The notes below the pieces were generated by a model. That model made no database searches and had not been told where the DNA came from. It worked only from the letters and a program-made list of their open reading frames with translations. Of a DNA stretch of 64,000 nt, positions 1-10,491 are shown in pieces (positions within the stretch are counted from its first letter, which is position 1; each line of letters starts with the position of its first letter). A program made the translations under genes and the position numbers. The stretch is from Acorus gramineus (Eukaryota; Streptophyta; Magnoliopsida; Acorales; Acoraceae): assembly GCA_030737835.1 (NCBI GenBank), contig CM060854.1, forward strand, positions 12,038,311-12,102,310. The letters are read 5' to 3'.

Positions 1-743
1 GGATGATGAGGAGGGAGAAGATCCTGATGAGGCCGAGGCGGAGGTTTCCGAGGCTACATGAGTCGTGGTATGTCCTGATTTCTCTTTGTCTAGTCATATA
101 TTTTATATTTCATACCTTGAATTTATGTGTGTGCATGCTTATGAATGTCTGGTGTATAGGTTTGTGAATTTCTAGGAGGAGGGGTCATGTATGTAGTAGG
201 GATAATGGCATTTCATAGTCTAATAACATGCTTGCATTTAGATATGGTGTTGTTCTAGTGTAAGAGATGGTGGTGGGGTTGTATGAGCATGTGAGTTTTT
301 TTAGGGGAGTGACATTTTTGAAATAGATATGTTTTGATGTGATAATAGTATAGAAAGGCAAGTAAGCATGTGTTCATGATCACGGTGGTGTTTATGGGAG
401 AGGAACAATGATGGGATTTTCATAAGTATGCCTTTTATAGGAAAGAAAACAACTATGTTTTGAAAAAGGTTTTATAAGGAAGGAAGTGAGTAGTATGCAA
501 GTGATATCTTTAGAATAACTATGGTGGGATAAGTTTAGGGGGATTTTGCATGCGTTTTATTTATGATTGGTTTTAAACATGCTTTTTAAAGAGATAGACC
601 ACGGTGGGATAAGAGGGTAAAAAGTGAACTTATACTTCATGCTTTGATATTCGATGTTTAACTAAGCATGATCTTTTAATTAAATTTTGAAGCATTCTTA
701 CCTTCCGAGTATTTTTATCGACCTAACCTCTTTCTTCATTCCA
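1..743. other. Edge of window; possible end of an upstream coding exon then intron-like DNA
   Basis: The first 60 bases read in one frame as a strongly acidic tail (many Asp and Glu) ending in a stop near 61. It could be the end of an upstream coding segment cut by the window edge. The next 680 bases are AT-rich and show no reading frame. They end in a good splice acceptor (TTCATTCCAG, ending 743) just before the PMD-gene sequence, so they may be an intron of that gene. This is inference only. Confidence 0.25.
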
Positions 744-2893
744 GCGACCAAACCGGATACGAGCTCTATGGCATGGGATGAAGAGATGGTATGACGCCCT
801 AAGGTAGGAGGAGAGGGATTTGGTGGATGGAGCGGGCTTCCGCTCCTTCTTGATCAAGCCCTTCCACGTTCATCACCCTTACCTTGAGGCGTTGGCAGAG
901 CGGTGGGACCTGGAGAGCTGCGCCTTCATCCTCCCCACTGGTGCAGTGATGTCGACGCTCGAGGATGTGGAGCAGATTATGGGCCTCCCAGGCTTGGGCG
1001 AGGCGGTGATAGCGGCAACCAATCCAGACTACAAGGCGCTCTTTCGAGAGTTGATTGGCGACTGGGAGTAGGTGGAGAGGGAGAGGACGTTGAATCGGAT
1101 CCCTCTTGGATAGCTATCGAGGCAGTATGGCCTCAGTTCATTCACGCGGCGTCAGATGGGCGAGGCTGCGGCTAGTTATGAGAGGAGGAGGCTGATGACT
1201 GAGGCTAGGGAGGCCACTGCATGCCCACAGAGGGCTTGGAGAGAGTTGAGGGCGTTCTTCCTCTATTTCTTCGGCCAGGTCCTCTTCTCGATGGCCTCCA
1301 ACAAGGTTTCCTCTCACTTCTTGTTGCTGATGGGGGACTTGGTGATGACGGGTTGCTTCCCTTGGGGTGCAGCCATGCTGGCTCATCTCTTCGTGGAGCT
1401 GTTGAAGAAGGTGAAGAGGGCCGGGGGCAAGAATCTCAGCGGTTTCGCAACATTTCTGCAGGTATAATTAGCAAAACTAGAAATGATTTGATCTCTGTTT
1501 ATTCACTTCACCTGACTTTGGTTTTTGTTTTCCTTCTACAAATTTTTGGGTACGAGCACTTTGCCATTGCTCGTCCGACCCAGCTGGTCTTCGACCGTGC
1601 CCTCCCTTGGGCTATGAGATGGGCGCCTCCAGGGGCTTCTCGCTTGCGTCGCCTCGCTCAGTTCTGAGAGGCGTTCCGCGCTTTAAAGGAAGAAGAGGTA
1701 TATATCTTCTGGATTTCTAGCTTGTACTTGTTTTTTTTCCTACTAAGCTCTCTTCTCATTTCATGATATTCTTTGTTTCAAATGATCTGGAGGCCCTATA
1801 CTAAGGAGGCAGTCCCCGAGGCTGTCGCGGGACATCTGGCTGATCTTTTTCAACGAGGTGGTCTTTCACGCGATCAGCCGGGTAGTCCGCCAGCTTGGGT
1901 ATCATCAGTGGGTGCCCGTCGACCTGCCGAAGCGTCCTCCGATCCCAGTAGCTGGAATTCCTTGGGACACGAACCTCCCGAGGAATTATGCCATGTACTT
2001 GCGGGGATGGGTAGAGAGTGGGATCTTGGTTGAGGGTCGTCCCAAGGTGGTTAGTAGTGAAGAGTACATGGCTTGGTACCGCAAGAAATATGTTGACATC
2101 CTCGGGACTATGGAGGAGGAGATCCCAGACACTTACATAAGAAAAAGCTCTCTCTCTTCTCTGTCTTTTCTTTCTTCCACTCTATATTGAAAGATGTGTT
2201 CTTGGTGCAGGCTGAGCTGAATGAGTTAAAGAAGAAGCTCAAGACTGCCAATGAGCACCTCCAAGCGCGGGCCAGGCAGGTAGAGGGGTTGCGGGTGCAG
2301 AGGCAACGCTTACAGGACCAGGTTTGGGTCCTTGAGGCTCAGGTGGATGCTCTTTCGAGAGCAAGAGCTGATGGCGCTTCTTCCTCCTCTGCTCCTCCTC
2401 TGACCAGTGCCCCTAACCGAGAGCTCGAGGGTACGAACGAGCTAGGCATGGTTCAAAGCGAGCTTCTGGCTACTCGGATGGAGCTTGATCTTGCCAGGGA
2501 GAGGGTTGCCAGGGCTGAGGACGAGGTGGACCAGTTGAGGTCCTAGAGATCGTCAAGGGAGGAGGTGTTGGGCCAGCTGCAGTCCGGGATGGTGTTGGGA
2601 GAGGAGTCATCCATCTTACGCCGCGAGCAAGACTCCCTCCAGGCTAGAGTGTCGGAGTTGGAGGTGTCAGCCGGCGTGCCTGGTGGTTTGATGGGAGACC
2701 TGGTCCGTTCTCTTCAAGCAACTGGGGATAGGGACCGGGAGGCTCTCAGGGTCTCGGAGGCAAGGGCATGGGAGCTGGAAGAGAGGTTGAGGACGGCCAA
2801 GGATTGATCCAGAAGCATGGAGAGCCTCCTTCGTCAGAGGTTGGAGAGAAGAGATCGGGATATGCAGCAAGTCCACCTCTGGGAGGCCACCAT
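744..2893 (+). pseudogene. Plant mobile domain (PMD) gene remnant with coiled-coil C-terminal part
   Basis: I see blocks typical of the plant mobile domain (the family called aminotransferase-like PMD, found in MAIN/MAIL1 proteins and in genes carried by retrotransposons and MULEs). They are: a start-like block at 820-1071 with LESCAFILPTGAVMSTLEDV; a block at 1156-1461 with FFGQVLFSMASNKVSSHFL followed by a splice donor; a block near 1544-1667 with GYEHFAIARPTQL; and blocks with IWRPY (1785) and VDLPKRPPIPVAGIPWDTN (1917). From about 2187 to 2807 it turns into a long heptad-rich coiled coil (residues such as LDLARERVARAEDEVDQL). The sequence does not read through as one gene, and a 3.2-kb solo LTR lies inside the coiled-coil part, with the same coding sense resuming at 6077. 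PMD proteins act in silencing and genome stability, or ride on transposons; which applies here cannot be told. I treat it as a fossil. Confidence 0.7.
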
Positions 2894-3157
2894 TGTTATA
2901 TATGTGTCACTTTTAGCCTGCTGGTAACCGTTAGAGCGTCCTGGCAGTTTTAAAATTTTTTAGGGTTTTCGATCGGAACCGCTAATTTTTGGACTGTTAG
3001 CCATCGTCCTAAGCTAGAGGACTCCGATTGGAAATCTAACTGCATATTTGGTGTCCTGATGCCATTTTAGACCTCTCACGAAAATTTCATCGAATTCCGG
3101 TAACGTTTCTGAAATTTCACAGTTCCGGGGCGTATCCGGGTATTTTAAGTCGCTTAC

Positions 3158-3165
3158 TATATAAG
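3158..3165 (+). promoter_or_regulatory. TATA box of LTR A
   Basis: TATATAAG lies between the start of the LTR and a C/T-rich stretch (3205-3245), the right place for an LTR promoter. Transcription would begin near 3190, which puts both intron-like segments of the LTR downstream of the start site. Inferred from position and sequence only. Confidence 0.55.
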
Positions 3166-3484
3166 AGTGGGATCTAATTTTTCCGAGTTACTGTTCATCG
3201 TCCCTACCAAATCATCTTCTCTCTTCCCTCTCTCTTTTTCTCACTTTTGAGCCCCCTAGACCCCTCAAACCAAGAAACCTAAAGCACGGGAAGTGTAGAT
3301 CGGGTCCCGATCTACACACCGGTGTCTTCAAATCCCGTTTCCGGCGATCCTAGCCTCCCCGACCTCCCCTCTTTGTCCTCTGATTTGGCCCGTTTCGAAG
3401 GCCAAGGTAGATCGGGGCGTGAGAAGGTTGTTGGGAAGGGTTTCGGTGCGCGGAGAGCACCCGGTCACCTCTTCCTCCCCCTTG

Positions 3485-4381
3485 GTAAGCTTCTTTCCCT
3501 CTTTTTTCTTGTCTAGATGATTGCTAGGGGGGGTTTTGTGTTTGGGAGGTGGTCGGCGGCAGTGGGGGTCGTCGGAGGGTGGTCGGAGGTGGTCGGAGGT
3601 GGTCGGAGGTCGTGGGAGGGGCGGTGGTGGCGCTCGAGCAGTGGTTGGCCTGTTTCGGGCAGCAGGCAGCAGCGGCAGCGACCCAGGCGGCACGCAGGCC
3701 GGGCGCGCGCGGGCATGCGCGCGTGCGTGCGCGGGCGTGCGTACGCGCGGCGTGCGCGCGAGTGTGCGCGGGTCTGGTGCGGGGAGCTGCTCGGGCGGCT
3801 GTGCACGGGGCTGTTCGTGCGGCTGGTGCTGGGCGGCTGGTGCTGGGCGGGCTGGTGCGTGCGCGAGGTGGTGGCTGAGGCAGCGGAGGTGCGTGCGCGA
3901 GGTGGTGGCTGAGGCAGCGGAGGTGCGTGCGCGAGGTGGTGGCTGAGGCAGTGGAGGTGCGTGCGCGAGGTGGTGGCCGAGTGCAGGGTGCGCGCGGAGG
4001 GCGCGGCGAGGCCGTGGCGGTGCGCGCGGGGCGCGGTGAGGCGGCGGTGGTGCGCGCGAGGCGCGGCGAGGTGGCGGAGGTGCGCGCGGGGTGCGCGCGA
4101 GGCGAGGCGCTGCGCGCGGGGGCGCGCGGGGTGCTCGCGGGCGGCGCGAGGCGTGCGGGGTGCGTGGGCTGAGGCGCGGCGGTGCGCCCGGGCGGTCGGG
4201 TGGCCGTGCGGGTGGGTGCCGGCCGTGCGGGGGGTTGCCGGAGTACTCGGGCTAGCGTGCGTGCGGGTCGTATGCACGTTTGCCCGAGTGTGGGGTGTTT
4301 AGTTGTGGGTTTATGTATGATCTTGTGTATTTTGTGGTATTTATGGATTTTAACTCACCATATTGAATGTCTGTCTTGCAG
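3485..4381 (+). other. Putative LTR intron 1 (GT-AG) of LTR A with GC-rich core
   Basis: Donor CTTG|GTAAGC and acceptor GTCTTGCAG|ATCT. The same donor and acceptor contexts recur in LTR B (8866-9427, minus), C (11293-11860) and D (13309-14027), and the segment is missing exactly between these points in LTR E (junction 18499/18500). The core (about 3640-4270) is extremely GC-rich with GCGC and GTGC runs. The long open frames there on both strands (runs of Arg, Ala, Gly) come from base composition and are not genes. Confidence 0.6.
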
Positions 4382-4726
4382 ATCTAGACGGACGGTCGCG
4401 CGACGACCCAGATACGGTGAGTGGGGCAATCCAACCCAGTAGAGAGGCGTTATACGCACTTGGGCGTATACCGACCTCTCCTGGGGCACCGTGGATGAAT
4501 ATTAACCTGCAGTAATATGTAATCCATGCTTGTATGATTAAATTGTAGAATGCATGCTACCCTAGACTTTGCATGTTAGGGACTTGCACCCTTAGGATAT
4601 GTGTATGAGCCATGCACCATGCCTCCTGTTTCATGTTAGGAAACCTCGACCTGTGTATGCGTCCTACTAGTTAATTTATTAAATTAAATGCTAGTGTATG
4701 TTAAATCGCATGCCTTAGGTAATATT

Positions 4727-5045
4727 ATCGGGAGGAGCCTTGCGAGGACAGCGGTGAGACCCGTGTTAGGGTACTCCGTGTTCCTTGTTTGGTTGTCGGG
4801 ATGTCCTGTATCGGGACCTCATGCTGCTCTCCCAAGGTTTCTAGTCCCAATAATATTATATGTAATGTTGTATGATTTGTATGATTATTAACATGAGTAG
4901 TGAATATTATAGGGGAGGGGCCTTGCGAGAACAGCGGTGAGACCCGGGTTAGGGTACTCCGTGTTCCTTGTTTGGTTGTCGGGGTATCCTATATCGGGAA
5001 CTCACGCCGCCCTCCCGAGTTTCTTTCCCCCAATGATATTTCAAC
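4727..5045 (+). repeat. Tandem pair of about 183-bp units in LTR A
   Basis: Two diverged direct copies, each starting near GGAG(G)GCCTTGCGAG and containing CAGCGGTGAGACCCG, CTCCGTGTTCCTTGTTTGG and a TCGGGA-CTCA block; they begin near 4731 and 4914. They lie inside putative LTR intron 2 and have no coding sense. Confidence 0.75.
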
Positions 5046-5374
5046 CTTGCTTTTGATTATACTTATTTCCCCGCATCGTAGTTATGCGCCCTGGAGGAAC
5101 TCGGAAGAGTTCATGACATTTGAGTCGTAGTGATATGTTGTTGACGGATCCGAATGGATCATATGCGTATGGTTAGACTGTTCTGTTCCCTTCGCCGGAT
5201 CCGGTAGAGACTGCCCCAGCGTTAGAAAGGCCGTCCTTCGGAGGACCCACATCAGTAGGCGCCTCCCGATATTTGTGACGGACTGTGCTGAAGTTGTGGG
5301 TGGAGACCAGGTGGCCTACGGAGTGGAGGAGAGACTATCGGTGGACTAAGGGTGACCAACAGCCTAGTCAGTCC

Positions 5375-5545
5375 CAAAATCCTATGTCACCCGTGGTAGG
5401 GTGAGGGTGAGGGTGTAGTGGGTTGGCGATGAGTGACCTACTGGTTTTGTGATTGGATGATTATCAGTCCCAATAGCCTATGTCACCCATTGATGGGTGA
5501 GGGTGAGGGTGTGGTGGTTCGGCGAAGTACGAACCACTGGATTAT
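5375..5545 (+). repeat. Tandem pair of about 90-bp units in LTR A
   Basis: Two copies of a segment with CAGTCCCAA, CCTATGTCACCC, then GGGTGAGGGTGAGGGTG and a CGA(T/A)G(T)GA-CTACTGG end. The GTGAGGGTGAGGGTG stretches recur in inverted form in LTR B and in direct form in LTRs C and D. Confidence 0.65.
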
Positions 5546-6076
5546 GTTGTTATGTCGTAGAGACTGGATAAATAATGGAATTGTGGTAAATATTGTCTGT
5601 GATGCATGGGTTGTGCTGTTCACTGAGCGTGTGGCTCACCCCTCGCATATTTTTCCCCAGTTGTTACTGAGCCTGAGCTGGAGCCGGAGCAGCAGTTGGA
5701 GCTTTCCTAGGGATTCCTTCAGTAGCGGAGCAGCGCCACGTTCCGCGAGTGCCAGAGGCTATCAGCATCCCTTTCCTTGGCTGTATGTATTTTATTTCCG
5801 TGCTTGGCACGCGTCTGTATATATTCAGTTGTTATTTCCATGTATATTGGCTCTCACAGGACGTATGATTGTGTATCGAGTCTGTAATATGTTTTGGGTT
5901 ACAGACTCAGTTTTAGCTTCCGCTATTTTGTGTATATATTATGTCAGCCTTGTTTGATATCTGTGTTGTCATTTTTATCTGTGGTTTAGAGTATATGTGT
6001 TTGACCTCATGTGTGGGCCTCTGATATGATATATACACCTGCCGCGTCCCGGGGACGGCCGCCCTGGGGCGTGACA

Positions 6077-6656
6077 ACCATGAGGGGGAAGCTGGTCGGG
6101 GGAGGGTCTATGATGGAGGTGGACCTCGATCTTCTCCCTCTCGAGCCTGACCATTTAGTCTCTGCTTCCTTAGCTATCGGAGCCACCATTAGTTGAGCTT
6201 TTCGCCCATCAGCGACTCGGAGTCGTGGGATATATGCGAGGGCGGCTTCTTCGGTCCATAAGACTCCTCCTGCTCTAGATGTTCAAGAAGCCCAATCTTC
6301 TCACCAGCCACTACTTCCTTCATGCCAGGATGCTCCTCCTTTAGCCCAGCCTCCCGGGGATGACAACACTCCGAGGTAAAGTCTTTTGTGTCTTGGTTTT
6401 GGTAGAAGAAATGTATATATGCAAGGAATTCATGCTTTTCTTGTTTTCTTTTTGCCCAGGTGATTGTTTTGATGGTGCACAGCTCAAGATATTAGAGTTT
6501 GAAGCTTTTGGTGGACCTATCGCTCTCTTTTGCTTTTATAGTCTTACTTTTGTGTAATTTAGGGACAATTTATGTTTGTTTATGCATGATTTATGTATTT
6601 AAACATAAGTGTTTAGTTTTGAAAGTATTTTTTATTCTAATCTTGATGATTGTGTA
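6077..6656 (+). pseudogene. Distal part of the PMD-gene remnant beyond the solo LTR
   Basis: Begins with the second copy of the ACCAT target duplication and carries on in coding sense to about 6195, followed by Pro/Ser-rich sequence to 6375. A donor (CCGAG|GTAAAG, 6377) and an acceptor (TTTTTGCCCAG, ending 6460) suggest one more intron. It stops where LTR B begins at 6657. No function can be assigned. Confidence 0.45.
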
Positions 6657-7489
6657 TGTCACACCCCAGGGCGGCCGTCCCCGAGACGTGACAATAATAA
6701 AATATCAGCTATCAATACCTGAGGTCAATAAAGACTCCAACAACAACACACAAGGTGGCAAAGCAAGGATAATGATAACTGACTGAAAAGCGGAAGCATA
6801 ATATATAAACAATGTCTGTAAATCAAAAACATTATTACAGACTCGAATACACAATCACTGTCCTGTGAGAGCCAAGTCTAGACCAAAGAAAATACAACCT
6901 GTGCCACATGCACGATTTACAAAGCATAAAAATGACTCTAGGAATGCTGGCAGCCTCGCACTCGCCACCCGTCGACAGAACGCTCCACGCCCATAAGACC
7001 ACGCCACAGGGGAGCTCCAACTCCACGCTCAACACTACCCTTGAAAAGAAACAGTATGCGAGGGGTGAGCTACAAGCTCAGTGAGTGGTTGGAAACCAAT
7101 CACCATACAACAGTTCAATACATAAGCACTTTCCTTTCAAGGAAAACATGGGTGAAAACCCATGGATAACAGGGTCACGCGGCAGCGCGACCAACCTCAC
7201 CCTCACCCTCACTCCCAGAGGGAGACTCTTGGGACTTTTGGGGAGAGACCATACCGTTGGTCGAGGAGACCCGGGATTACTGGTCCACACAACAATACTG
7301 GAACATCTACATCGGGATAACTGACCCACGATGTCTTTAAACATCGACACGAGACCGGACCATACAACTATGGGAACGGACGAACAACGAATGGGTCACG
7401 CGGCGATGTGTCTTCACCTCATCCTCACCCTCACCCCTTAGAGGTGACATAGGACTTTTGGAAGAGACTTAGACTGCTCTACACCCTTG

Positions 7490-7790
7490 GTCCACCGGTA
7501 GCCCTTTCCCCACGTAGCCTCTACCTGGTATACTCCCACGATCAGTACGCTTCTGAATGCATCGGTGGTACCTACGGATGGGAGCCCTCTGTCAGGACAG
7601 CTTTAACGCCGGGGAGTTCCTACATCGGATCCAACGAAGGGGAGAACGATTCCACGCTCACAATATCATTCGTTAACCCTCTCCCGGGTAGCCTCTACCT
7701 AGTATACTCCCACGATCAGTACGCTCCCGAATGCATCGGTGGTACCTACGGATGGGAGCCCTCTGTCAGGACAGCTACAACCCGGGCCTC
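7490..7790 (-). repeat. Repeats carrying CCTGACAGAGGGCTCCCATC in LTR B
   Basis: Two tandem copies of about 160-185 bp (near 7500-7612 and 7683-7772) contain, on the minus strand, a block with CCTGACAGAGGGCTCCCATC, GGTACCACCGATGC, TGATCGTGGGAGTATACC and AGGTAGAGGCTAC. The same block recurs in LTR D (14506, 14910, 15155) and LTR C (16625, 16800). Confidence 0.75.
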
Positions 7791-8865
7791 TTCAACACGG
7801 ACGACATTGGGAGTAAACATTCCATGTTCGCAAAGCGAATCCAATGGAAAAATAACTACTCTCGATAATCACTTATCGAGATATCGAATACTACTGTACT
7901 CCCACACCGTTGCGTCGCTCAGACACAAAGGGGGGTTGCCTCTGCTCTCACATAGAAATAATCCCATAAGCTAATGAATTCTCCTGAATTCCAAATGAGT
8001 GCATCGCTCGGGGTGATTGCATCGCTAGCGCTCTAACTAATAAGGTACAACCTGACAGCGGGTCATACCCACGCCTATTTCAGATAGGCCTAATTAGTTT
8101 TAACATGCGCATATATTTTAGAGGAGAATTTAATCTTAGTTGTGTGCATGAACCATATGCACGATCACATATCAATTAATCATAGGGATACTCCCTAATC
8201 ATATATTTACATCATAATAAATCATACAACATGCATACATGGTCATTAATCACATAAACATACCAAATATACTTTAATATCCGTTGGATATCGCCAACTT
8301 AAAAGAAAGGGTCAAGCGCGATCTCGCGCACTAACAGGTGCATGCCAATATTCCAAACGAACCTGAGTCGAGTAGGAAATCGCCTCTACTTACTCAGTTC
8401 GTTCAGAGGGAGAGGGCGAGAGAGATCATCATCTCATGAAGCTGGTCATAGCTTTGCCCCATTAGCATGGGCGCAACAGCTACACCACGCCCTCGAGTCT
8501 TATCGCAAGGGAATATTAGGCAGGTGCCCGTTATTAACCCAGACTTAATCATACTGTATATTCCCATTAATATGGTGAGAGTAGTATTACAATACCACCT
8601 AAGACATGCCATATTCTATACATCCATACACATTTACAACATACATGCCCATACTAGAGGGGCTCATGCAACACAATCATTCATACATGAATACAATACA
8701 TGTATATAAGCCTAGCATGCAAGATATCTACATATTATAGCTTAAGGGGCCCCATCGATGCGCGACGCGCGTCTACGCGCGTCGAGCGCATCCCGAGAGG
8801 GGGGGGGATTGGATCGAACCACTCACCATACAACCCGGGACCTCGCGCATCCCATCCGACGAGAT

Positions 8866-9427
8866 CTGCAAGGTAGGGGCATCAAATTTGGTGAGTAACA
8901 TCACAATTTAACACTTAGAAATCATTAGAAATACCAAAGACTTAGACATGCACGCATACGGGCTCGCACGCATGCGAGCACGCGCGTACGCACGCATGCC
9001 CGAGTGCCCCAGCACCTACCCGAGACCCTCGACAGCCCCACACATTCCCCAGCACGCACGTGCGCATGCGTGCACTGACACCCAGTCCCACGCCCAGACG
9101 CATGCCCAGACGCATGCCCCGCGCGCGCGCACGCTCGTGCGCGCACCCCCGCTAGCGCCAGCGCCCGCGCGCACCAGCGCGCCCACTCCGCGCGCACCCG
9201 CGCGCTCGCACGCACGCGCCCGCGCATGTCTGCGCGCCCGCCTGCGCCTGCCAGAGCTTGCACGCGCACGCGCGCAGACAAGGCTCTGCACGCGCCCAGC
9301 CTATCCTAACCCTCTTTTAACCCCTCCTCCACACTTCTCACTCACCCTAAACCAATTACCTAGCATGCATGACCTCCCCACAACCCCCTAAGCCATGAAA
9401 ACCAAGAAAAGAAGGGGAAGAGCTCAC
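8866..9427 (-). other. Putative LTR intron 1 of LTR B
   Basis: On the minus strand the donor reads CCCAAG|GTGAGC (starting 9427) and the acceptor CCTTGCAG|ATCTCG (ending 8866), 562 nt. The GC-rich part (about 8945-9300) is CpG-dense and gives spurious open frames on both strands. Confidence 0.55.
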
Positions 9428-10298
9428 CTTGGGAGGGGGAATGAAAGGGGGAGATTCGGGGGCCCTCGATGCACCCGCGACCACCACTACCACCACCTCC
9501 TCAGCCCTCCCTCAGCCTCCTTCTTGGCTGAAAATCAGGGGGGGGGGAGTTCATGAAAAGGTGCTTGAGAGAGAGGAGATCAACAACAACAACAATACCT
9601 ACACAAACCTACACTTGCACTTGCACCTTCTCCTTCTCTTCTCTTTAAGAAATTAATACAAACACATGGTGGGAGTGAAAAGAGAGAAGACAGAGCCAAG
9701 AAAAGTTGACGTGGGGAGTGGGAGAGAGAGAGAGGGAGATATTTTGGGCAAATAAATATCTAAAAGAGGGATAGAAATGACCAATTTATCCTTGACTAGA
9801 AATTCTGAGCATGCTTCACTATAACAGCCATAACTTCTTCAATCTAGCTCCGAATTGCACTATTCAAAGTCCGTTGGAAATCCAAGACGATTATCTACAA
9901 CTTTTATGTTTATGCCAAGATCAAATAATCCTTTTAGCTATTTCTAAATGTGAGCTAAACATTGAACAGGGCTGCTGCCAGAATTTTTCATCCCCGGGGT
10001 ATACTTGGAAAAATACCCATAACTTTTACTACATGAATCCAGTTGATCTAATTCCACTTTTGTACGAAATCTAACTCAAAACTGAGCATCTCATAATAAA
10101 ATCATATTTAAACCTCTTCATCTTGGATTTTAACAAAATCAAATCCAAATACCAAATTGGAAATACATAACTTCTAGGAGAAAAATTATGTAACCAAATT
10201 TTAAATCAGAGCGCTCCAACTCCTGCAGGTGGCTAAAAGCCAAAATTTTAGCGACTCCGATCGAAAAAAATAAGGCTCCAAATGACATAGGCATAACA

Positions 10299-10333
10299 TT
10301 CTTCCCCCCTTAGGAAATTTAGTCCTCGAAATT
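10299..10333 (-). other. Polypurine tract scrap beside LTR B
   Basis: On the minus strand it reads CGAGGACTAAATTTCC then TAAGGGGGGAAGAA directly before the LTR start TGTTATGCC. A GGAC-AAATTTC block followed by an AAGGGGGG polypurine tract just before the 3' LTR is typical of plant Ty3/gypsy elements. This is the only internal sequence of this family left in the window. Confidence 0.65.
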
Positions 10334-10491
10334 TACATGAATCACATGCACAATAACATAATGATTAACTATAAGGGTTCTCCCTAATATGAATATACAG
10401 CATAAACAACATATCATGCAACGTATATACAAGGCATGGCCTAACTACACATGCATACGAGGGCTATTAATCATACAAAGCACACAAAGTA
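10334..10491 (-). mobile_element. LTR E, first fragment (minus)
   Basis: Matches the middle of LTR B (8140-8270) imperfectly: CATGAATCACATGCAC, TACTCCCTAAT-like and CATGCATAC blocks in the same order. It ends in AAGTA at 10487-10491, the left target repeat of LTR C, and continues at 17852. Divergence from B makes it the oldest-looking LTR here. Confidence 0.65.

Larger units (their letters stand above)
4417..5660 (+). other. Putative LTR intron 2 (GT-AG) of LTR A
   Basis: Donor GATACG|GTGAGTGG and acceptor TTTTTCCCCAG. The donor GTGAGTGG recurs at the same place in LTR B (8826, minus), C (11898), D (14067) and in the unrelated LTR F (38335). The acceptor follows a conserved CACTGAGC...GCTCACCCC motif that can form a short stem. 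No copy in this window has lost intron 2, so its splicing is less well supported than that of intron 1. Confidence 0.4.
2894..6076 (+). mobile_element. Solo LTR A, long-LTR retrotransposon family (3183 bp), TSD ACCAT
   Basis: Starts TGTTATATATGTGTC and ends GGGGCGTGACA, flanked on both sides by ACCAT (2889-2893 and 6077-6081), the 5-bp target duplication expected of an LTR retrotransposon. No internal region is present, so it is a solo LTR left by recombination. A TATA box (TATATAAG, 3158-3165) lies about 265 bp in. Downstream come a C/T-rich leader, an intron-like GT-AG segment (3485-4381) with a very GC-rich core, a 35-nt exon-like piece (4382-4416), a second GT-AG segment (4417-5660) and a terminal piece (5661-6076). 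Probably Ty3/gypsy kin, judged from the polypurine tract next to the related LTR B; the family is not certain. It lies inside the PMD gene in the same orientation. Insertion looks fairly recent because the target repeats are perfect. Confidence 0.88.
6657..10298 (-). mobile_element. LTR B, minus orientation (3642 bp)
   Basis: Reads on the minus strand from TGTTATGCC (10298) to the terminal CACGTC...GGGGTGTGACA (6657). It carries the same parts as LTR A-D: C/T-rich leader, putative intron 1 (8866-9427) with GC-rich core, a 39-nt exon-like piece (8827-8865), GTGAGTGG donor, and the CACTGAGCTTGTAGCTCACCCC motif (7069-7090). No matching 5-bp repeat is seen at the two ends. Directly outside its start lies a purine tract of the kind found just before a 3' LTR, so it is probably the 3' LTR of a truncated minus-strand element rather than a solo LTR. 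Confidence 0.8.

Noticed and set aside
3513-4302. Long overlapping open frames on both strands (up to 254 codons) in GC-rich DNA
   Set aside because: They consist of Arg/Ala/Gly/Val or His/Thr/Pro/Ala runs from GCGC/GTGC low-complexity sequence inside a putative LTR intron, and the same happens in every sister LTR in unrelated frames.
8925-9391. Open frames over the GC-rich part of LTR B, C and D
   Set aside because: Compositional; no conserved protein between copies.
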